Positions 59,241-64,000 of a DNA stretch of 64,000 nucleotides are shown in pieces. The notes below the pieces were generated by a model. That model had not been told where the DNA came from. It did not search any database and saw only the letters and a list, made by a program, of their open reading frames with translations. Where the stretch lies: positions 1-64,000 of the forward strand of contig CACIPU010000004.1 in the NCBI GenBank assembly GCA_902588625.1, in the 5' to 3' direction. Source of the DNA: an uncultured Pelagibacteraceae bacterium. GTDB taxonomy: Bacteria > Pseudomonadota > Alphaproteobacteria > Pelagibacterales > Pelagibacteraceae. Positions within the stretch are counted from its first letter, which is position 1, and every line of letters begins with the position of its first letter. Both the position numbers and the translations under genes were made by a program.

Positions 59241-60380
59241 TTAAAATCTTAAACCTTTATTAGCAATATCAAAAATAATATTTTTAGCAAAATTACTCTT
59301 ATTTACAATTTTAAATATATCATTTCGTGTTTTTTTAAAAGCAATTGAGTTTTTTAACAAATTAGATCCCAGAGAAAAAACAAAATTTCTTGGTTTAGTT
59401 TTATTTGAAAATTCAGACAAAACATCATCTGTGCCTATATCTAAACCTAAATTAATTCTTTTTTTCAAAACATTTTCTAAACATTTTAAATCTCTGATAG
59501 TCATATTAAAACCTTGTCCCATAAAGGGATGTAAAACGTGGAGAGCATCACCAAACAAAAGTGTTCTGTTTAAAAAATATTTATTTCTAATTAAAAAGTT
59601 TAAATTTTTAAATTCTATATTTTTATTAAATTTAATATTTTTTAAATAATTTGAAGCAAAGGATTTTATTTTCTTTTTAAAATTAAGTTGATTATTTTTA
59701 TTTAATTTATTTTTGATTGACCAAACTATTGAGGTTTTTGTGTTTGAAATAGGAAGTAGTGCAAATATTGAGTTGTCTAGAAAAATTTGTCTTGCTGTAT
59801 TATTTTGAATTAGATCGTGGTTTAGAACTGTGCTAATAGCAGTTTCATTATAGTAATTTTCTATTTTATTTTGATTAAAGTTTTTTTCCACTAGATCAGA
59901 ATTATGTCCAATACAAAGAATTACCAAATTATATTTATAAATTTTTTCTTTAATTTTTATTCCCTTTAACGAGTCTTGATCTAAAATATGAGTAACATTA
60001 TCTCTTTTTATCGAAATAGATTTTATTTTATTAATCTCTTTCATTAGAATTTTCATTAACTTTGAATTTTCTAACATGTAAAAAATATTTTTTTTCTCTC
60101 TATCTAGCTCAAAAATTTTATTAAACTTCTTATTTTTATTTTCAGTGTACAGTTCCATTTTTGAACATATCCAAGATTTATCCCTAAGTGATTCTGATAT
60201 ATTTAGTTTATTGATAAATTTAAAATTATTTTCTGAAATAGCTATAGTTCTACTAGAATTTTGTCTTTGAGTTGTGTTTCCAATTACTAAATCTACATTA
60301 AAATCAAGCTTAGAAAGACATATTGCAGTCACAAGTCCTGACATGTTGCCTCCCACAATGCAAATCTTTTGTTTTTTCAT
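59241..60380 (-). CDS. FAD-dependent monooxygenase, UbiH/ubiquinone-hydroxylase family
   Basis: ICIVGGNMSGLVTAICLSK, LLFGDALHVLHPFMGQGFNMTIRDLKCL. Confidence 0.85.
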   Translation of the reverse strand: MKKQKICIVGGNMSGLVTAICLSKLDFNVDLVIGNTTQRQNSSRTIAISENNFKFINKLNISESLRDKSWICSKMELYTENKNKKFNKIFELDREKKNIFYMLENSKLMKILMKEINKIKSISIKRDNVTHILDQDSLKGIKIKEKIYKYNLVILCIGHNSDLVEKNFNQNKIENYYNETAISTVLNHDLIQNNTARQIFLDNSIFALLPISNTKTSIVWSIKNKLNKNNQLNFKKKIKSFASNYLKNIKFNKNIEFKNLNFLIRNKYFLNRTLLFGDALHVLHPFMGQGFNMTIRDLKCLENVLKKRINLGLDIGTDDVLSEFSNKTKPRNFVFSLGSNLLKNSIAFKKTRNDIFKIVNKSNFAKNIIFDIANKGLRF

Positions 60381-60450
60381 GATTTTTTATAAATTAATTT
60401 TAACAATTATTAATAAATGATACAAAGTTAATTAACTTATTGAAAATAAA

Positions 60451-62568
60451 ATGGAATCTCAAATAATAAAAAAAATTAACTCCTTTATTAAGAAAAGAAC
60501 AATAGAACTTTCTGGAATTATATTAATAATACTAGGTCTTTTCATTTTAGCATCAATATTAACATATACACCAAATGACCCAAATTTTATCTACTCTCCA
60601 GAAAATACAGAAGTAAAAAATATTGGGGGTTTTTACGGTAGTATTATTTCTGATTTTCTTCTTCAATCTATAGGACTAATATCTATTTTACTTGTAATTA
60701 ATCTTTTCTTTTGGGGCTTAAAAATTATTTTTGAAAAATCATTGAAGAATTTTATTACAAAATTTTTTTTCGTTATAGTTTATATAATATTCGGAACTTT
60801 TGTTTTAAATAATCTATTAAATGATTCATTTTGGTTAATAGATAACGGAAATGGAGGATTTATTGGAAGAGTAATTAAAGAAAATATATATTATTTTAGT
60901 TATTTAAATGATAATCAAAATGTAACTTATTTTTTTGCCTTTTTTACAATTGTTTTTTTCATTTTAAGTTTAAGTACAAGTTTTAATGAAATTATAAAAA
61001 TTCTTTTGTTTCCCATTTCTGGGATTAGAACAATTTTTAGATTTATAAAAAAAGATAAAGAAAAAATAGATGCAGAAAAAGAAAACTTAAATATTTTTTT
61101 AAACCAGCCAGATGCAAATGAAGAGAATAAAATAACACAACCAATTTTACCATTTTCTCAAAACAAAGAAATAAAAACTAAGAAAAGCATTTTTAAATTA
61201 CCTGGTACAAATTTTTTAAAAAAAAATACTGACTTAAGAAACAAAAAAAATATAGATGATAGCGAATTAACAAAAAATTCTGAATTTTTAGAAAAAATTT
61301 TGCTTGATTTTGGTGTTGAAGGTAAAATAAGAAGAGTAAGTTGTGGTCCCGTTGTTACTCTTAATGAATTTGAACCAGCATCTGGAATTAAAGTATCAAA
61401 AATAATTAATCTTGCAGATGATATAGCCCGAAATACTAGTTCTATTTCGACTAGAGTTGCGACAATACCAGGTAAAAGTACTATTGGAATAGAAATTCCT
61501 AACTCAAAAAGAGAAAACGTTTTTTTAAGTGAAATTATTTCAGATGAAAGATTTAATAAAAAAGAATTTAAACTACCAATTGCTTTAGGAAAAAATATTT
61601 CTGGTATTCCTGTTATTGGAGACTTATCTTCGATGCCTCATTTATTGATCGCAGGAACCACTGGTTCTGGTAAATCAGTTTGTATTAATACAATAATTTT
61701 ATCTTTGCTTTATAAGTATACGCCAGAAAAATGTAATTTAATTTTAATAGATCCAAAAATGCTAGAACTTTCAGCTTATGAAGGAATTCCTCATCTACTT
61801 TGCCCGGTAATTACAGAAGCTAAAAAAGCTACTGCTGCTCTTGGCTGGGCGGTAAAGGAAATGGAAAGTAGATATAAATTAATGACTAGCGTTGGTGTTA
61901 AGAATATTGATGGGTATAATTCTAAACATAAAAAACATATGCCTTATATAGTTGTAATGGTAGATGAAATGTCAGACTTGATGTTAGTTGCTGGAAAAGA
62001 AATAGAAAATTATATTCAAAGATTGTCACAAATGGCTAGAGCGGCTGGCATACATATTATAATGGCTACACAAAGGCCAAGTGTAGATGTTATCACAGGT
62101 ACAATAAAAGCAAATTTTCCTACACGAATATCGTTTCAAGTGAGTTCAAAAATTGATAGCAGAACAATTTTGGGAGAACAGGGAGCCGAACAACTGTTAG
62201 GTAAAGGAGACATGTTGTTTATGTCGTCAGCAAATAGGATTATAAGAATTCACGCTCCCTACGTGTCAGAATCCGAGATAGAAAAAGTAAATAGTTTTTT
62301 AAGATCCCAGGGAGATCCAGATTATATTGATGAGATAACAATTATTAGAGATAAAGATTCATCCATAGGCGAAGATAGTGATAATGAAAAAGATGAATTG
62401 TATATTAAAGCTGTTGAAATTATAAAAATTGAAGGTAAAGCTTCTACAAGTTTTCTTCAAAGAAAATTACAAATTGGCTACAATAGAGCGGCAAGAATTA
62501 TGGAAACAATGGAAAAAGAAGGAATAGTCGGCCAAGCCAATCATGTAGGTAAAAGAGAAATTTTATAG
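60451..62568 (+). CDS. ftsK: DNA translocase FtsK
   Basis: N-terminal TMs, AGTTGSGKSVCINTIILSLL, LILIDPKMLELSAYEGIPHLLCPV, MATQRPSVDVITGTIKANFPTRISF, gamma domain. Confidence 0.97.
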   Translation: MESQIIKKINSFIKKRTIELSGIILIILGLFILASILTYTPNDPNFIYSPENTEVKNIGGFYGSIISDFLLQSIGLISILLVINLFFWGLKIIFEKSLKNFITKFFFVIVYIIFGTFVLNNLLNDSFWLIDNGNGGFIGRVIKENIYYFSYLNDNQNVTYFFAFFTIVFFILSLSTSFNEIIKILLFPISGIRTIFRFIKKDKEKIDAEKENLNIFLNQPDANEENKITQPILPFSQNKEIKTKKSIFKLPGTNFLKKNTDLRNKKNIDDSELTKNSEFLEKILLDFGVEGKIRRVSCGPVVTLNEFEPASGIKVSKIINLADDIARNTSSISTRVATIPGKSTIGIEIPNSKRENVFLSEIISDERFNKKEFKLPIALGKNISGIPVIGDLSSMPHLLIAGTTGSGKSVCINTIILSLLYKYTPEKCNLILIDPKMLELSAYEGIPHLLCPVITEAKKATAALGWAVKEMESRYKLMTSVGVKNIDGYNSKHKKHMPYIVVMVDEMSDLMLVAGKEIENYIQRLSQMARAAGIHIIMATQRPSVDVITGTIKANFPTRISFQVSSKIDSRTILGEQGAEQLLGKGDMLFMSSANRIIRIHAPYVSESEIEKVNSFLRSQGDPDYIDEITIIRDKDSSIGEDSDNEKDELYIKAVEIIKIEGKASTSFLQRKLQIGYNRAARIMETMEKEGIVGQANHVGKREIL

Positions 62569-62575
62569 GTACATT

Positions 62576-63199
62576 TTGACAAAAAAAATATTTTTCCTTT
62601 TAAAAATTCTGTTTTTTTTTTTATTAACCATTAATACGTCTTTTGCGGATTTACAAAAAAAACTTATTAATAAACTAACAGCAACTCAAACATTAACTTT
62701 TGATTTCAAGCAAATAATTGGTGAAAAGGAGGAAAATGGGCGATGCTTCATAAAATATCCTTTGTTAATGAAATGTGATTATAAAGAACTGGCGGTTTTA
62801 AAAGATTCTAATAATAAATTATCTTTAAAAGATTTAAAAAATAAAACAATTATTTCTAATGGAAAAACTGTAGCAGTAGTAAAAAAAAAATATAAAAAAA
62901 TTTATTTATATCCCTTAAAATCGACTCCACTTTTTTTTATTTTAAAAAAAGAAAAAATTATTAATTTAATAAGAAAAAGTGATCCATCTGAGTTAAATCC
63001 AGATTTAATTGGATTTATATTTGCTGGTAAAAAAACAAATAAAGTAAAAATACTCTTCGATAAAAATACTTTAGAACTTAGAGGTTGGGAAACTAACGAT
63101 GCATATTCAAATAAAGTAAATTTTGAAATAAATAATTTAATAATTAATAATCAAATTGTAGATAGTTTTTTTAAAATTCCACAGGAAAAAGATCTCTAA
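62576..63199 (+). CDS. lolA: Outer-membrane lipoprotein carrier LolA-like
   Basis: Signal peptide, TATQTLTFDFKQIIGEKEENGRCFIKYPLLMKCDY, ISNGKTVAVVKKKYKKIYLYPL; downstream of ftsK. Confidence 0.75.
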   Translation: MTKKIFFLLKILFFFLLTINTSFADLQKKLINKLTATQTLTFDFKQIIGEKEENGRCFIKYPLLMKCDYKELAVLKDSNNKLSLKDLKNKTIISNGKTVAVVKKKYKKIYLYPLKSTPLFFILKKEKIINLIRKSDPSELNPDLIGFIFAGKKTNKVKILFDKNTLELRGWETNDAYSNKVNFEINNLIINNQIVDSFFKIPQEKDL

Positions 63200-63564
63200 G
63201 AAACCATTTTCCCAACTCTTTCTCCTCCAAAAATATGAAAATGTAAATGTGGTACTTCTTGTCCTCCATTTTTTCCTATATTAGCCAAAGATCTATAACC
63301 TTCTCCTTTAACCACTTCGGATAGACCCAATTTTTGGGCAACATTACTAATGCCTTTTATTAAACCAACAATCTCCTTTTCAGATGCTTTTGATGAAAAA
63401 TCGTCTAAGTTTACATAGGAGCCTTTAGGAATTACAAGCGCATGAACTTTTTTTTGGGGATTTATATCGTGAAAAGCTAAAACATACTCATCCTCATAGA
63501 TTTTTTTACAAGGAATCTCACCTCTCAGAATTTTAGCAAAAATATTATTTTTATCGTAAGTCAT
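63196..63564 (-). CDS. HIT-family nucleotide hydrolase
   Basis: NIFAKILRGEIPCKKIYEDEYVLAFHDINPQ, GGQEVPHLHFHIFGG. Confidence 0.94.
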   Translation of the reverse strand: MTYDKNNIFAKILRGEIPCKKIYEDEYVLAFHDINPQKKVHALVIPKGSYVNLDDFSSKASEKEIVGLIKGISNVAQKLGLSEVVKGEGYRSLANIGKNGGQEVPHLHFHIFGGERVGKMVS

Positions 63565-63579
63565 TTTATTTTTTTGTCA

Positions 63580-63714
63580 TTATTTAATAAAAAAATGGTA
63601 AATTAATAGACCAATAATTAATCCTTTAATAAATGATATCCAAGCAACTTCATAATCAGAAACGTTTAGTTTTTTTTTCCAATATTCTATATATCTTTTA
63701 TGCCAATTTATCAT
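63580..63714 (-). CDS. Small membrane protein (44 aa)
   Basis: Reads MINWHKRYIEYWKKKLNVSDYEVAWISFIKGLIIGLLIYHFFIK; overlaps hisE stop by 4 nt; absent from the ORF track (too short). Confidence 0.55.
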   Translation of the reverse strand: MINWHKRYIEYWKKKLNVSDYEVAWISFIKGLIIGLLIYHFFIK

Positions 63715-63983
63715 TTTTGTCTTTTTTTTAATTCATCCATTACATCCTCAATTTTAATATCATTTGCTTCTAAGAGCACCATCAAATGATAAAGAACATC
63801 TGCTGATTCATGAACTTTATTTGAATTTTTGTCGATAGCATCAATAAGTTCTGATATTTCTTCTTTCACTTTTTCTATGTTTAATTTTTTATCACCTAAT
63901 AATTTCTTCGTATAAGACGCTTCAAGTGAAGATTCTTTTCGTTGACGAATAATTTTAATTAATTCTTCTAAATTTTTAAACAT
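63711..63983 (-). CDS. hisE: Phosphoribosyl-ATP pyrophosphatase
   Basis: LEELIKIIRQRKESSLEASYTKKLL, KVKEEISELIDAI, ESADVLYHLMVLLEAND. Confidence 0.9.
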   Translation of the reverse strand: MFKNLEELIKIIRQRKESSLEASYTKKLLGDKKLNIEKVKEEISELIDAIDKNSNKVHESADVLYHLMVLLEANDIKIEDVMDELKKRQK

Positions 63984-64000
63984 TTATCAGATTCTTACAG

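Overview
This 64 kb window is very AT-rich and gene-dense, with tiny intergenic gaps. Gene content and order indicate a streamlined alphaproteobacterium, most likely SAR11/Pelagibacterales (inference; no taxonomic search was run). Main blocks: (1) pyrF(partial)-trpF-trpB-trpA-accD-folC, whose products keep their folds but have lost many normally invariant motif residues; (2) a nuclease/repair run (thioredoxin-like, ExoI-like, PD-(D/E)XK, RmuC); (3) a lysine-rich hypothetical protein, Cfa-type methyltransferase, DapA-like aldolase, GT9, J-domain protein and prolyl oligopeptidase; (4) a purine uptake/salvage/degradation island (permease, PRTase, guanine deaminase, XdhAB, PuuD-like membrane urate oxidase, HIU hydrolase, OHCU decarboxylase); (5) msrA, a truncated sseA joined to a headless rpsP, trmD, rplS, leuC and an in-frame leuD::leuS chimera; these are two apparent deletion junctions about 3 kb apart; (6) the origin-proximal set lptE, holA, parB, parA, rsmG, mnmG, mnmE, rho, hemJ, hemH, hemE with a parS palindrome and a candidate oriC, interrupted by an accessory block (serine hydrolase, PhyH, two polysaccharide-lyase-like proteins, SOUL, agmatinase); (7) PPSRP, maf, aroE, coaE, dnaQ, tRNA-Gly, an XRE regulator divergent from isocitrate lyase, ftsK, lolA, HIT and hisE. 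The most noteworthy observations are the divergent trp/accD/folC block, with paired loss of the TrpA D56/TrpB K167 contact, and the two breakpoints through essential genes, which look like assembly or amplification artefacts. No CRISPR array, transposon or prophage was seen.
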